64,000 bases of DNA from Deltaproteobacteria bacterium. Its GTDB lineage: Bacteria > Desulfobacterota > Binatia > UBA9968 > JAJDTQ01. The stretch covers positions 1 to 64,000 of the forward strand of contig JAPPNE010000084.1 of NCBI GenBank assembly GCA_028818775.1. Reading direction: 5' to 3'. This document shows positions 27,709 to 35,951 of this stretch, piece after piece. How positions within the stretch are numbered: position 1 is the stretch's first letter; every line of letters starts with the position of its first letter. The notes beneath the pieces are model-generated. The model saw nothing but the letters and a program-made list of their open reading frames with translations, was not told the DNA's origin and did no database searches. A program made the position numbers and the translations under genes.

Positions 27709-28302
27709 TCACTTGACCGGCCCCTCCTTCACCCCCACGAAATACGACGAGACGATCAGCACCAGATAGCCCTCATTCGGCCCGTGGCGCTTCAAGTCGA
27801 GCCGATCGACGATCATCTTTTTCGGATGTGTCGAGAGCGCGTGGACGATGCGAAGCTCCAACCCCGGCCGGTAGCTGGCGTCGGCGCGGATCTGCACGCG
27901 CCAGACTCCCGGCAGGTCCGGCACGGGCCGGCTGGAACCGGTGCGGAGCCGGGTCTTCCGTAAGCCGAGACGGCTCAACAATCCGCCGAGAGCGGACTGG
28001 AGCTGTGCCTGCGCCAGCCCTTCGGTCTCGGCCTTCCAGAACATCGAGCTGATCCGGCGATGGGTCTCGCGTTCGGCGTCCAACAAGGCAAGGCTGTCCT
28101 TCTGCCCCAGCAAGGCCTCGGCTCTTGCCAGTTGCTCGGTCACGGCTTCGTAGTCGCGATGCGCCTCCGCCAGACGGTCGGACTGCCAGAGGATCGCGTA
28201 GCCGAGCAGCAGGCCCAGAATCAGCACGACCCCCCACCGCAGCCGTGCATTGGCGTCCAACTCGGCTGCCAGCGGATGAAAGAGGCGCGACGCGACGCTC
28301 AT
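27709..28302 (-). CDS. gspM: Type II secretion protein M-like (GspM)
   Basis: This is a bitopic inner-membrane protein of 197 residues: a short N-terminus, one membrane helix (about residues 22-39), a coiled-coil-like stretch (about 45-85) and a C-terminal ferredoxin-like domain. This plan matches GspM/PilO, which pairs with GspL. Direct sequence similarity is low, so the name rests on architecture and on its place after gspL; the two overlap by four bases. It is the last gene of the - strand operon and ends 13 bases from the giant-gene array. Confidence 0.75.
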   Translation of the reverse strand: MSVASRLFHPLAAELDANARLRWGVVLILGLLLGYAILWQSDRLAEAHRDYEAVTEQLARAEALLGQKDSLALLDAERETHRRISSMFWKAETEGLAQAQLQSALGGLLSRLGLRKTRLRTGSSRPVPDLPGVWRVQIRADASYRPGLELRIVHALSTHPKKMIVDRLDLKRHGPNEGYLVLIVSSYFVGVKEGPVK

Positions 28303-29384
28303 TCCCGCACCTTGAGGGTGAACTCGACGCGGTCACGGTTGCGATGCGGCTTGGCCTTGACTTGGTCGAACAGCGGCAGGGCTTCGAGTGAACGGATGTA
28401 GGAGATCGGGTCGGGGTTGCGGTCCTCGATCAACACCGAGAGTTCTCCCCGCTGATAGCGCCATTCCCGGAACTCGGCGTCCGGGCTGGGAATGGCGCGG
28501 TCGACGGCGTCCATCAAGCGGGCCTGCGACGGTTCCCGGAGCGCGTCCAGCAATGCCAAGTTGGTCCGGCGCAGGTTCAGCAAGGATCTCCGGGCCTCGA
28601 AGATCGGCGTGAGTTGTGCCTGCAAGGTGTCGAGTCCGCGTGCGGCTGTTCCCTCGAGATGCCGGATTTTCCAGTACCGTGCTTCCTGCCAAAGCAACAC
28701 GACAACCAGCGGAAGGAGACATGCGGCGGCGAGAAGCCGCTGATTCGACGCCAGCCACTCCCGCGGATCGGCGGATACGGGCCACGGTTCCGGCGCCATG
28801 GTCCCGCTGGCCGCAGCCGGCATTTCACCGGCGGCAAGCGATGACGCATCGGCATCGCCTACCTGTCGCGCGAGGAACCAGCTTAGCTGGCTCGCCTGCG
28901 GTTCTTCCGGAAACCAGAACGAGTCGGCGAGCACATCGGCTCGCCAGTACTGGATTTCGAAACCCTCCACGCAGGGCTGTAGGTAAAGCCCGTCCGGTTT
29001 TCTCTCGTAGAAGACCGTCTCGGGAAGGATCCGGGGGCGCGGCGTCCGGTCGCCGCCCGTCGGCACCCTCGTGGCCGATTCCGCTCGGGCCGAGGCGACC
29101 TTGTCACTGTCCCAGAACCAGACCATGGCGACGCCGCCACGCCACGCGGCGTGGTAGCCGGTGTGCTCGAAGGGGCTCCAGAGCGGCAGCTTGAAGTCGA
29201 GCGCCGCACGGCGGCGGCCACGCGGGACCGCGGTGAAGTCCTCGCGGCGGTACATGCAGAGTCCGCGCCCGACGACCCAGTTGGACGAGGACGACCGGAA
29301 TCCGAGCGGGCGCACGCCCGCCGCGGTCTGGATGGCGTTGGGTCTACCGAAGAAGAGGCGTCGCAGCTTCGAGAGGGCGATCAC
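28299..29384 (-). CDS. gspL: Type II secretion protein L-like (GspL)
   Basis: This is a 361-residue protein with a cytoplasmic N-terminal part (about 1-215), one membrane helix (about 217-233) and a periplasmic domain of about 125 residues that ends in a small ferredoxin-like fold. GspL docks GspE through its actin-like cytoplasmic domain. Actin-type motifs are not obvious here, so this may be a divergent form, with position between gspK and gspM as the main support. The start overlaps the gspK end by 41 bases; a later start is possible. Confidence 0.72.
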   Translation of the reverse strand: MIALSKLRRLFFGRPNAIQTAAGVRPLGFRSSSSNWVVGRGLCMYRREDFTAVPRGRRRAALDFKLPLWSPFEHTGYHAAWRGGVAMVWFWDSDKVASARAESATRVPTGGDRTPRPRILPETVFYERKPDGLYLQPCVEGFEIQYWRADVLADSFWFPEEPQASQLSWFLARQVGDADASSLAAGEMPAAASGTMAPEPWPVSADPREWLASNQRLLAAACLLPLVVVLLWQEARYWKIRHLEGTAARGLDTLQAQLTPIFEARRSLLNLRRTNLALLDALREPSQARLMDAVDRAIPSPDAEFREWRYQRGELSVLIEDRNPDPISYIRSLEALPLFDQVKAKPHRNRDRVEFTLKVRE

Positions 29385-30390
29385 CGGGTGTTCTCGAATC
29401 GTTACGGTTACGGGCGGTGGCGGGTTCCGAGTACCGGTAATCTCTTCGCCACGGCGCGGACTTGCCGAGAGGCGTCAATTCAATACCGACGACGGTGCGA
29501 GGCCCCAAGGTATCATGCCAGACCACGAGCCTCAAGAAGTTGGACGGGACCACCGCCACGTCCATGGCGTCGATTTCCAGATGCTTTCCGCTCAACATGG
29601 CGACTTGGGTGAGTCGCGACAACGAGCCCTTGCGCCGTTCTTCCAAAACGCCGCGCAGCCCTTGCGTATCCAGATCGAGCAGGGCCGCCAACACCTCGGG
29701 GTGCATCGTGTTGAAGTTGTAGCTGGACACCGGACGCATGGTGAGCAGCGGTCGCAGCCGTGACCACTGCGCCGGCGCCACCAGCTCCTCGATGCCGAGA
29801 ACCTCCATCAATTCAAGCGGGCTCGACATGAGCCAGTTGAGGGGCGGCTCCTTGCCCCGGAGCCGGTACTCGTGACGTTCCGCGCCGTTGAGGTTCAGGG
29901 AGTCATCGGAATCGATGTAGTCCTCGATGCGGGCGGTGATCTGCGCCACGTCCTCTTCGGGAACCCCCACCCGCCCGAGGAAGGACCCTAGCGGCGGGAA
30001 CTTCGGCGTATTGACCGGTATGAGACCGCCCTCGTCCTGAAGCGAGAAACGCGCGCCGCCGAGGCCGGCATAGGCGGCGCCGGTCACTCGCAGCTCCCCG
30101 AGCGACCCGAAGCGCGACGCGGTCCGGTCCCGCCGCGGGTCGGAGAAACGCTGTGTCTGTTCCAGGATCAGCGCATGATGGTTCATGCGGCCGGTGGCGA
30201 GGAGATAGGTCACCGTGGCCTCGGTGTTGCGCCGCTCCAGTTCGGCCTCGAAGACGCGCTTGTCTTCGATGGCGAACTCGACGTCGGCCGTCACCACGTG
30301 GTTGATGTAGGCGCCGAGCAGCGCCAGCGCGGCGAGCGCCCACAGCGTCGTCACCAGCACAAAGCCCTTGGCGTTGCCGGGGCCGGCCAT
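29344..30390 (-). CDS. gspK: Type II secretion minor pseudopilin GspK
   Basis: This is the tip pseudopilin, 348 residues. The ATG at 30390 has GGGAGGAG upstream and overlaps the gspJ stop (TGATG); a longer open frame to 30537 is discarded. The leader MAGPGNAKG is followed by FVLVTTLWALAALALLGAY. As is usual for GspK, the +5 position is not glutamate (Thr here). The rest matches GspK: a large insertion domain with DYIDSDD and a helix-rich region, and a helix-hairpin-helix-like segment at VLGIEELVAPAQWSRLRPLLT. It caps the pseudopilus with GspI and GspJ. Confidence 0.93.
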   Translation of the reverse strand: MAGPGNAKGFVLVTTLWALAALALLGAYINHVVTADVEFAIEDKRVFEAELERRNTEATVTYLLATGRMNHHALILEQTQRFSDPRRDRTASRFGSLGELRVTGAAYAGLGGARFSLQDEGGLIPVNTPKFPPLGSFLGRVGVPEEDVAQITARIEDYIDSDDSLNLNGAERHEYRLRGKEPPLNWLMSSPLELMEVLGIEELVAPAQWSRLRPLLTMRPVSSYNFNTMHPEVLAALLDLDTQGLRGVLEERRKGSLSRLTQVAMLSGKHLEIDAMDVAVVPSNFLRLVVWHDTLGPRTVVGIELTPLGKSAPWRRDYRYSEPATARNRNDSRTPGDRPLEAATPLLR

Positions 30391-30980
30391 CAGAACTCCT
30401 CCCGGTAGTTCGGGACCGGCTCGGGGAACAGGTCGAAGCGCGCAAGCCACAGGACCCGGCCGTCGGCCGAGCGCAGACGGACCATGCGCGGGATGTGCTC
30501 CCCGCTCCTGTGGGGCGGCGGCCACCTCTCGTGCCACTCGCCCGAGGAACCGGCATATTGGAACCCGAGTGTCCGGTCATGCCGGCTCTGGACGGTCCAG
30601 GGTTGTGCGCCGCCCTCCGTGTAGAGGACACGGCCCGAGTCGATGGACCATCGGATCCGCACCGGCTGGCCTGCCCGGGCGGCCAATGGCTGCAGGGTAA
30701 CGCCTTCGAAGGAACGATCGTCACCGGTGAAGCGTCTTGTCGCCAGACGGGACGGCACCATGGCCGCCACCGTCGAGAGGAACCAGTGCTGCCGAAGGGC
30801 CGCAAGGGATGACTCGCGGTGGATGCGCTTGACCGCTCCGTACTGGCCGAGGAAAAAGCCCGTGCCCTGGATAACGAGAGTGCCCAGCAGCGAGACCAGC
30901 ACGAGGACCACGAGCATCTCGACCATGGTGAAGCCCCCAATGGTGTCGCCGCCGGTCGCGGCCTGGTGACGGCGCGTCAT
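30390..30980 (-). CDS. gspJ: Type II secretion minor pseudopilin GspJ
   Basis: This minor pseudopilin has 196 residues. The start at 30980 gives a short leader ending in GG before FTMVEMLVVLVLVSLLG, with the +5 glutamate expected for pseudopilins. A longer open frame to 31379 has no leader-like N-terminus. The C-terminal part is a beta-rich domain of the usual GspJ size. It overlaps gspI by four bases and gspK by one base, so translation of the three is probably coupled. Confidence 0.88.
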   Translation of the reverse strand: MTRRHQAATGGDTIGGFTMVEMLVVLVLVSLLGTLVIQGTGFFLGQYGAVKRIHRESSLAALRQHWFLSTVAAMVPSRLATRRFTGDDRSFEGVTLQPLAARAGQPVRIRWSIDSGRVLYTEGGAQPWTVQSRHDRTLGFQYAGSSGEWHERWPPPHRSGEHIPRMVRLRSADGRVLWLARFDLFPEPVPNYREEF

Positions 30981-31414
30981 GGGGCCGGCTCCCGCACCTT
31001 CTCGTATCCCGGCACTCGCAAGCGCCAAGTGCCGAGAGACCGCCCCGCGTCTCGCAGCTCGAACTCGACCTCGTAAAGGCCGATCTCGAAGTACCCTCGC
31101 TCCCCGGTCACGGTCTGGCTCTGGCGCGGCGGTTCCAGCAGCCTCGCGGACCAGAGCAAGTCGATCCCGTCCAGCTCGGCTCGCCCCGCGCTCGCCTCGC
31201 GCGGATTGACGCCGGCGAGATGCTCGATCGCATGACGGGCGGCCGTCATCTGCCGCGAGGCGTCGTGTACGCGTCCCAGCGCCGTGAGATTCGTGTTGAA
31301 AAGCGCGTAAAGCGCCATGGCGGCGCCGGCGAAGACAACCATGGCGACCATGGTCTCCAGGAGGGTGAAGCCCGCGCACCGGGCCATTGCGGTGCTAGTC
31401 GCGGTTCTGGTCAT
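30977..31414 (-). CDS. gspI: Type II secretion minor pseudopilin GspI
   Basis: This minor pseudopilin, about 145 residues, has the processing site ARCAG-FTLLETMVAMVVFAG with +5 glutamate. The start is uncertain: ATGs at 31426, 31414 and 31387 all keep the leader and none has a clear ribosome site. The first two overlap the gspH end, so the third gives the shortest leader. The rest of the protein is the short beta domain expected for GspI. It nucleates the pseudopilus tip with GspJ and GspK. Confidence 0.85.
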   Translation of the reverse strand: MTRTATSTAMARCAGFTLLETMVAMVVFAGAAMALYALFNTNLTALGRVHDASRQMTAARHAIEHLAGVNPREASAGRAELDGIDLLWSARLLEPPRQSQTVTGERGYFEIGLYEVEFELRDAGRSLGTWRLRVPGYEKVREPAP

Positions 31415-31898
31415 CAGTGGCAACACGGCAGTAGGGTGGTTCGAGGGCGAGGCGGATGTCCACTCTGCCTTCGTGACGCAAGGTCAGTCCGGATCCGAGG
31501 CACACTCCGTTGGCCTTGACCAGCAGGGGCCGGCTGAGTTCCATCGACCATCCCGTCGGTAGATCGATGGTGTAGGGGTCGGCGTCCGGACCGAGCGGCG
31601 CGGCGGGCCGCGGTTCCGGCAATGCCCTTGATTCCGCGCCGGACGCCCGGTTGGACGAAACCACGTAGGTCCGTCCGTGGCTCAACGCGGTCCGGCCAAG
31701 GCCCGCAAACTGGTCCAGGATATATTCGCGTTCCGTCTTTCCCTGGATGCTCGTGTAGAGGCGCTCCAGATTAGGCGCCGCCAGGGCGGCGATCATGGCC
31801 ATCAGCAACAGGACGACCAGCAGCTCCAGCAGGGTGAATCCGCTGGCGTGGGGCCGGGTGGTCCGAGCCCGTCTCCATTTTAACGGAATGCTGTCCAT
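31395..31898 (-). CDS. gspH: Type II secretion minor pseudopilin GspH
   Basis: This pseudopilin has 167 residues, with a 20-residue leader ending in ASG before FTLLELLVVLLLMAMIAALAAP, +5 glutamate present. Its position between gspG and gspI, and a C-terminal beta domain of the GspH type, support the name. It would link the major pilin shaft (GspG) to the GspIJK tip. The start at 31898 is 15 bases downstream of the gspG stop. Confidence 0.9.
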   Translation of the reverse strand: MDSIPLKWRRARTTRPHASGFTLLELLVVLLLMAMIAALAAPNLERLYTSIQGKTEREYILDQFAGLGRTALSHGRTYVVSSNRASGAESRALPEPRPAAPLGPDADPYTIDLPTGWSMELSRPLLVKANGVCLGSGLTLRHEGRVDIRLALEPPYCRVATDDQNRD

Positions 31899-31913
31899 GG
31901 CGATCGAAAACGA

Positions 31914-32357
31914 TCAGCGCGATGAAGGTGCTTTTGGAAGGTAGCCGATATCGGCATTGATGCCTTCTCCGCCATCCTTCGAGTCGGCGCCCAGCGAATA
32001 GAGCGCGAAACCCTGGAGGTTGTCGGCGGGATACTTGTATCGATAGGGCGTACGCCAGGGGTCGTCAGGGACCTCGTCGTCGAGATAGGGTCCGCGCCAG
32101 AAATCGGCGGCCTCGGGAGAAGGACGGACCAGGGAGGCCAGCCCTTCCGCCGTCGTCGGGTATCGGCCCAGGTCGAGCCGAAACGCCTGCAGGGCGCCGC
32201 GCAGCATCTTGATCTGCGTTTCGGCGGTCTGCACCTTCGATCTGTCGATCCTGCCGAACAGCCGCGGTCCGACCAGTCCCGCCAGCAGCCCGAGGATGAC
32301 CAGGACGACCATGAGCTCGATGAGAGTGAATCCTGCCGTCCGGTGAGAACGCGACAT
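31914..32357 (-). CDS. gspG: Type II secretion major pseudopilin GspG
   Basis: This is the major shaft pseudopilin, 147 residues from the chosen ATG. The leader MSRSHRTAG is cleaved before FTLIELMVVLVILGLLAGLVGP. The core carries the hallmark GspG pattern RLDLGRYPTTAEGLASLV and DDPWRTPYRYKYP, and ends with a likely calcium-binding SLGADSKDGGEG loop. An in-frame ATG at 32399 would overlap a good -10 box, so the start at 32357 is preferred. It leads the - strand operon gspG-H-I-J-K-L-M. Confidence 0.95.
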   Translation of the reverse strand: MSRSHRTAGFTLIELMVVLVILGLLAGLVGPRLFGRIDRSKVQTAETQIKMLRGALQAFRLDLGRYPTTAEGLASLVRPSPEAADFWRGPYLDDEVPDDPWRTPYRYKYPADNLQGFALYSLGADSKDGGEGINADIGYLPKAPSSR

Positions 32358-32397
32358 TGTTGACACGGCCGATCCCAGAAAGCGTCGGTATTGCAAC

Positions 32398-32426
32398 ATT
32401 GTAACGAAACGATGCGGGTATGGCAG
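32398..32426 (-). promoter_or_regulatory. Candidate sigma-70 promoter for the gspG operon
   Basis: On the - strand a CTGCCA -35 box (4 of 6 consensus; + strand TGGCAG at 32421-32426) is followed after 17 bases by a TACAAT -10 box (5 of 6; + strand ATTGTA at 32398-32403). The transcript start would be about 33 bases upstream of the gspG ATG. It lies in the 100-base gap after the lipoprotein gene, so the pseudopilin operon can be independent of that gene. Confidence 0.45.
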
Positions 32427-32457
32427 TGAGTGCCGGGATGTTACCACGGTCCACCAG

Positions 32458-34608
32458 TCATTCGCGGTATGCCCTGAAAACCCCGAGCAGACTCTCCACG
32501 CTGTCGAGCGATGTCGCGCCGAAGGTTCCGGCAACGGATCCGGGAGGCTCGACGAAGGAGACGGGGATGTCGGTGGTGGCAGGACCGTTGCCGTAGAACT
32601 GACCGCCCCAGTCGCCCTCCAGGTACTTCCCATTCATGAGGCCCCTCACCTCGCTTCCAAAAAAGGCGGCGTCGGCGGTTTGTATCGAAGCCTCTTCCAG
32701 CACCAGCCCCTCGAAGAGTTGCTCTCCGGTGGCCGCGTCTCTGCCGTCGGTTATCGTCCCGCCGATCGAATTCTCATCGAAGTCCGCGGTCAACCTGACG
32801 TCGGCGCCGAAGCCCCGAAACGCAGGAGACTCGTTGGAGGCCGCATAGAGTCCGTTGGCGGCGCCTTCGTACGTCGCCCGGCCTGAGACAGCCACGATGT
32901 GTCCCACCAGAAATGGATCGTTGCCGCTGGCGGCCGCGCCGACGAACGGCGTGCGAAAGCTGCCGGGACCCGGTATCCAGGCCCAATACCCGAGTGCCAG
33001 GTAGTCGGTGTCGGCGTTGTCTTCGATGTCCGAATAGTATGCGGAGTAGTATCTGCCTCCCGTGCGGGTGACGGCGAAATCCTCAACTCCCTGCCATTGA
33101 GGCGCGTCGGGCGTGACAGGTATCGGTTCGAGGTAACCGGGAGGTTCGGGTTCATCAATCGTGTGGTGCCTGAAACCCAGTTCCATCTGTATCCTCTCGA
33201 ATACGAGCTTGCCGCGCACATACCGTGCGTTGATGGCCCTGTTGTCGACGGGGGAGGCCGGGTCCGAGTTGCCCGAGGCCTGTGTCACGCCGGTATTCCA
33301 GCCGCCCGCGGTGAAGGGCCGGACGTTGGTGGTGGAGGCCCTGCTTGAAACGACTCGCCGGACGGCAGCCACCGCCACCCTTCTCGCCACATTGTCCTTG
33401 ACCCGTCCGGAATAGTCGTTGAGGGCCGCGACCATCGGGCTTGTGTAACCGTCGCCGCCATCGAGCGGTGTGGGCCGCTCGGGGACACCGGTCGGCTGTT
33501 CGTCGCGATGAGCGCCGAACGCGCCAATCAGGTACGCGTTCGGATCGTACCTGGGCGCGGCGTCGAACACCCCCGCGACGGACCCCGGCATGGCGGATGA
33601 AGCGGCGTTGCCGAAGAACTGACCGCCCCACTCGCCGCGGAAATACTGCCCGTCGACGATGCCGGTGGCACGGCTCCGAAAGAATGCGGCCGGATTGGAC
33701 TCTATGTCGTCGCGTTCCAGGAGGAGGGTCCCCGGTATGGGCTCGTTGGAGGCCGGGTCCGTGAAGTCGGTGACCGCACCGTGAATGTCGTCGCGGTCGA
33801 AGTCGGCGGTCAGCCTGACGTCTGCTGTGAAGTAACGGAAGGCCGGACTCAGGCCCTTTGCAGCATACAGGCCGGCCGCGATGCCCACATACGCCGCCCG
33901 GCCGGCGAGGTGCACGATGCTCCCGGCCCGGAACGGATCGTTGCCGCTCGCGGCCGCTCCGGCGTAGGGTTTGCGGGCATCGTCAGGGTCGGTGAGATCT
34001 GGCAGCCAGACCCAGAAACCCAGGGCCAGATAATCGGCGTCATCGTTGTCCTCGATGTCCGAATACAAGACGTTGTGGATCCATCCGTCGGTGTCTGTGA
34101 CAAGGGAGTGTTCGACACCCTTCCATGGTGAGCCGAGTATGGATGTTGGTCGGCTGTAACCCGGCGCGGTCGGCTCGGTCGCCGTGCTGAATTGGTAGTC
34201 GTCGGTCAAGTCCCGCCAGTCGAAAGCCAGCGTGTTATCGACGTACCGCGCGTTGATCGAGACGTTTCGAGCGATTCGTGCCGGCATGCCGGACATGGGG
34301 TCCGTGTTGAACCGGGACTTGGTGACGCCGGTGTTCAGACCTTCAGTGTCAACGGGAGTGGCGGCGCTGGAAACCACGTTCCGATACCGCCCGGCCACCA
34401 TCCCCGCCGTCACACGGTCTTTCTCCGGGTCCGAAAGGGCGTTGAGGGTGGCGGCCATCCGGCCTGCCGGCGGGTCCTCGACTGCGGGTCCGCCGCCGAC
34501 AGAGCAAGCCGACAACGCAAACACGCACAGCCCCGCAAGCACCGTTCGCAGACACTTGGCGGTCGGTATCGTGTCGCCCTCCGGATGAGGTGTTCCGCGT
34601 GGAATCAT
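32458..34608 (-). CDS. TbpB-like two-lobed surface lipoprotein
   Basis: This is a lipoprotein of about 716 residues with the lipobox LSAC after a hydrophobic signal segment; the ATG at 34608 gives a signal peptide of reasonable size. Two homologous lobes follow (about 60-345 and 350-715). Each has a handle-like half and then a beta-barrel half with the repeated patterns YxGxAxGLYAA, ADVRLTADFD, GxxxGxxxxGEWGGQFFGN and PGSVAGVF. This duplicated plan resembles transferrin-binding protein B and Slam-dependent surface lipoproteins, which bind host or environmental ligands at the cell surface. Iron-carrier binding is not shown. The gene ends 101 bases before gspG on the same strand. Secretion by the neighbouring T2SS is an inference. 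Confidence 0.72.
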   Translation of the reverse strand: MIPRGTPHPEGDTIPTAKCLRTVLAGLCVFALSACSVGGGPAVEDPPAGRMAATLNALSDPEKDRVTAGMVAGRYRNVVSSAATPVDTEGLNTGVTKSRFNTDPMSGMPARIARNVSINARYVDNTLAFDWRDLTDDYQFSTATEPTAPGYSRPTSILGSPWKGVEHSLVTDTDGWIHNVLYSDIEDNDDADYLALGFWVWLPDLTDPDDARKPYAGAAASGNDPFRAGSIVHLAGRAAYVGIAAGLYAAKGLSPAFRYFTADVRLTADFDRDDIHGAVTDFTDPASNEPIPGTLLLERDDIESNPAAFFRSRATGIVDGQYFRGEWGGQFFGNAASSAMPGSVAGVFDAAPRYDPNAYLIGAFGAHRDEQPTGVPERPTPLDGGDGYTSPMVAALNDYSGRVKDNVARRVAVAAVRRVVSSRASTTNVRPFTAGGWNTGVTQASGNSDPASPVDNRAINARYVRGKLVFERIQMELGFRHHTIDEPEPPGYLEPIPVTPDAPQWQGVEDFAVTRTGGRYYSAYYSDIEDNADTDYLALGYWAWIPGPGSFRTPFVGAAASGNDPFLVGHIVAVSGRATYEGAANGLYAASNESPAFRGFGADVRLTADFDENSIGGTITDGRDAATGEQLFEGLVLEEASIQTADAAFFGSEVRGLMNGKYLEGDWGGQFYGNGPATTDIPVSFVEPPGSVAGTFGATSLDSVESLLGVFRAYRE

Positions 34609-34784
34609 GAACTGTCCGTTTCGGAAACGTATACCAGGGAACCTCCGATCAATTGCCATAGTTCGGCTTTGGAATAAAGGGGTGGGAATCCGGGTCTTGC
34701 ATGGAAGAATTGGCTTTCCGGGCCGAAGGTGGTAGTTTCCCCTGTTGAAACACGTGCCGAAAATCACGATCGAGGGAGAAGAAC

Positions 34785-35807
34785 ATGGGTAAGATCGATT
34801 CGTCCGTCAAGGTGATCGACGCGGACGCGCACGCGCGCGACAACGACGATCTCGTCAAGCCGTTCCTGGGCGAGGCCTTCCAGAACCGGCGTCCGCCGTT
34901 CATTCCGCGGGAGACCTACGACCGCAACCTCGGCGGGACCCTCGGGCACTCGGGCATCAAGCACGAGGAACGGCTGGCGGCCATGGACACCCAGGAGATC
35001 CACACCGCGGTCATGTACCCCACCAGCGGGCTGGGCATCGGGCGCATTCGCGAGCCCGGCTACCAGACGCAGTTGTGCCGCGCTTACAACGAGTTCATCT
35101 CCGACTACTGCAAGGCGTCGCCGCGCCTCAAGGCGGTGGCGAACCTGCCGGTCAACGCCCCGGCGGCCGCGGCCGAGGAGTTGCGCTATGCCGTCCAGGA
35201 GCTGGGACTGGTGGGGGGCATGATGGCGGCCCAGGCCCACAGCAAGAACTTCGGCTCGGCCGAGTTCTTTCCGCTGTACGAGGAAGCGCAGAAGCTCGAT
35301 ACGCCGCTGGCGATCCACGCCTTCGGCGGCGACGAGCCGGGCAGCGAGATCTTCGACCAGTTCATCTCCATCCACACCACCGGCCACCCGTTCCCGGTGC
35401 TGCGTCAGCTCACGGGCATGATCTTCGGCGGCATCCCCGAGATGTTCCCCGACCTCAAGATCGGCTACCTCGAGATCGGCTGCGGCTGGATTCCCTACTG
35501 GTCGGACCGGATGGACGAGGAGTGGGAGAAGCGCGGCGCCGTGGAGGCCCCGGAGTGCAAGCACGAGCCCAGCCACTACATCACCAGCAAGAACGTGTTC
35601 TACGGCTGTGAGCCCGACGAGAAGACCATCGGCTACGTGGTGGGTGAGATCGGCTCCGAGACCATCATGTACGCGTCGGACTATCCCCACTGGGACATGA
35701 GCTGGCCGGAGTCCGGTTCCTTGATCTGGGAGCGGGACGACATTTCGCTGGAAGCCAAGCAGAACATACTGGGGGACAACGCCCGACGCTTCTACGGCTT
35801 TGACTGA
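34785..35807 (+). CDS. Amidohydrolase family protein (metal-dependent hydrolase)
   Basis: This is a 340-residue TIM-barrel hydrolase of the amidohydrolase-2/ACMSD-like type, preceded by a good ribosome site (GGGAGAAGAAC). An N-terminal DADAHARDN replaces the usual DxHxH-type strand 1 motif, so the first metal histidine is altered. Later conserved elements include the AIHAFGGDEP and SIHTTGHPF strands, the GCGWIPYWSDRMDEEW region and the terminal aspartate in YASDYPHWDMSWPES. Members decarboxylate or hydrolyse small acids, often aromatic. It heads a group of four further + strand genes (HDO-like oxidase, cyclase, DapA type, small protein) and may act in the same pathway. The substrate is unknown. 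Confidence 0.87.
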   Translation: MGKIDSSVKVIDADAHARDNDDLVKPFLGEAFQNRRPPFIPRETYDRNLGGTLGHSGIKHEERLAAMDTQEIHTAVMYPTSGLGIGRIREPGYQTQLCRAYNEFISDYCKASPRLKAVANLPVNAPAAAAEELRYAVQELGLVGGMMAAQAHSKNFGSAEFFPLYEEAQKLDTPLAIHAFGGDEPGSEIFDQFISIHTTGHPFPVLRQLTGMIFGGIPEMFPDLKIGYLEIGCGWIPYWSDRMDEEWEKRGAVEAPECKHEPSHYITSKNVFYGCEPDEKTIGYVVGEIGSETIMYASDYPHWDMSWPESGSLIWERDDISLEAKQNILGDNARRFYGFD

Positions 35808-35867
35808 GCACCGCGCGTCAACCCACGGGTTGCGATCCGTCCGGCTTTCAAGTAACTAACTGACTTC

Positions 35868-35920
35868 GTTGAAGGAATCCCTTCAGGTTGCCGGCGCCGC
35901 CGGCAACGGAGACCTTCAAC
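35868..35920 (+). promoter_or_regulatory. Mutually exclusive stem-loops in a 5' leader
   Basis: GTTGAAGG (35868-35875) can pair with the local CCTTCA at 35880-35885 (six pairs, AATC loop) or with the distal CCTTCAAC at 35913-35920 (eight perfect pairs). The long pairing encloses a nine-pair hairpin (35887-35895 with 35899-35907, loop GCC). The two outer foldings exclude each other, as in attenuators. The region lies 31 bases before the HDO-like gene. No T-tract follows, so a simple intrinsic terminator is not indicated. Confidence 0.4.
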
Positions 35921-35951
35921 GAGATTCCACGTAATACAGGGAGCAGATTCG

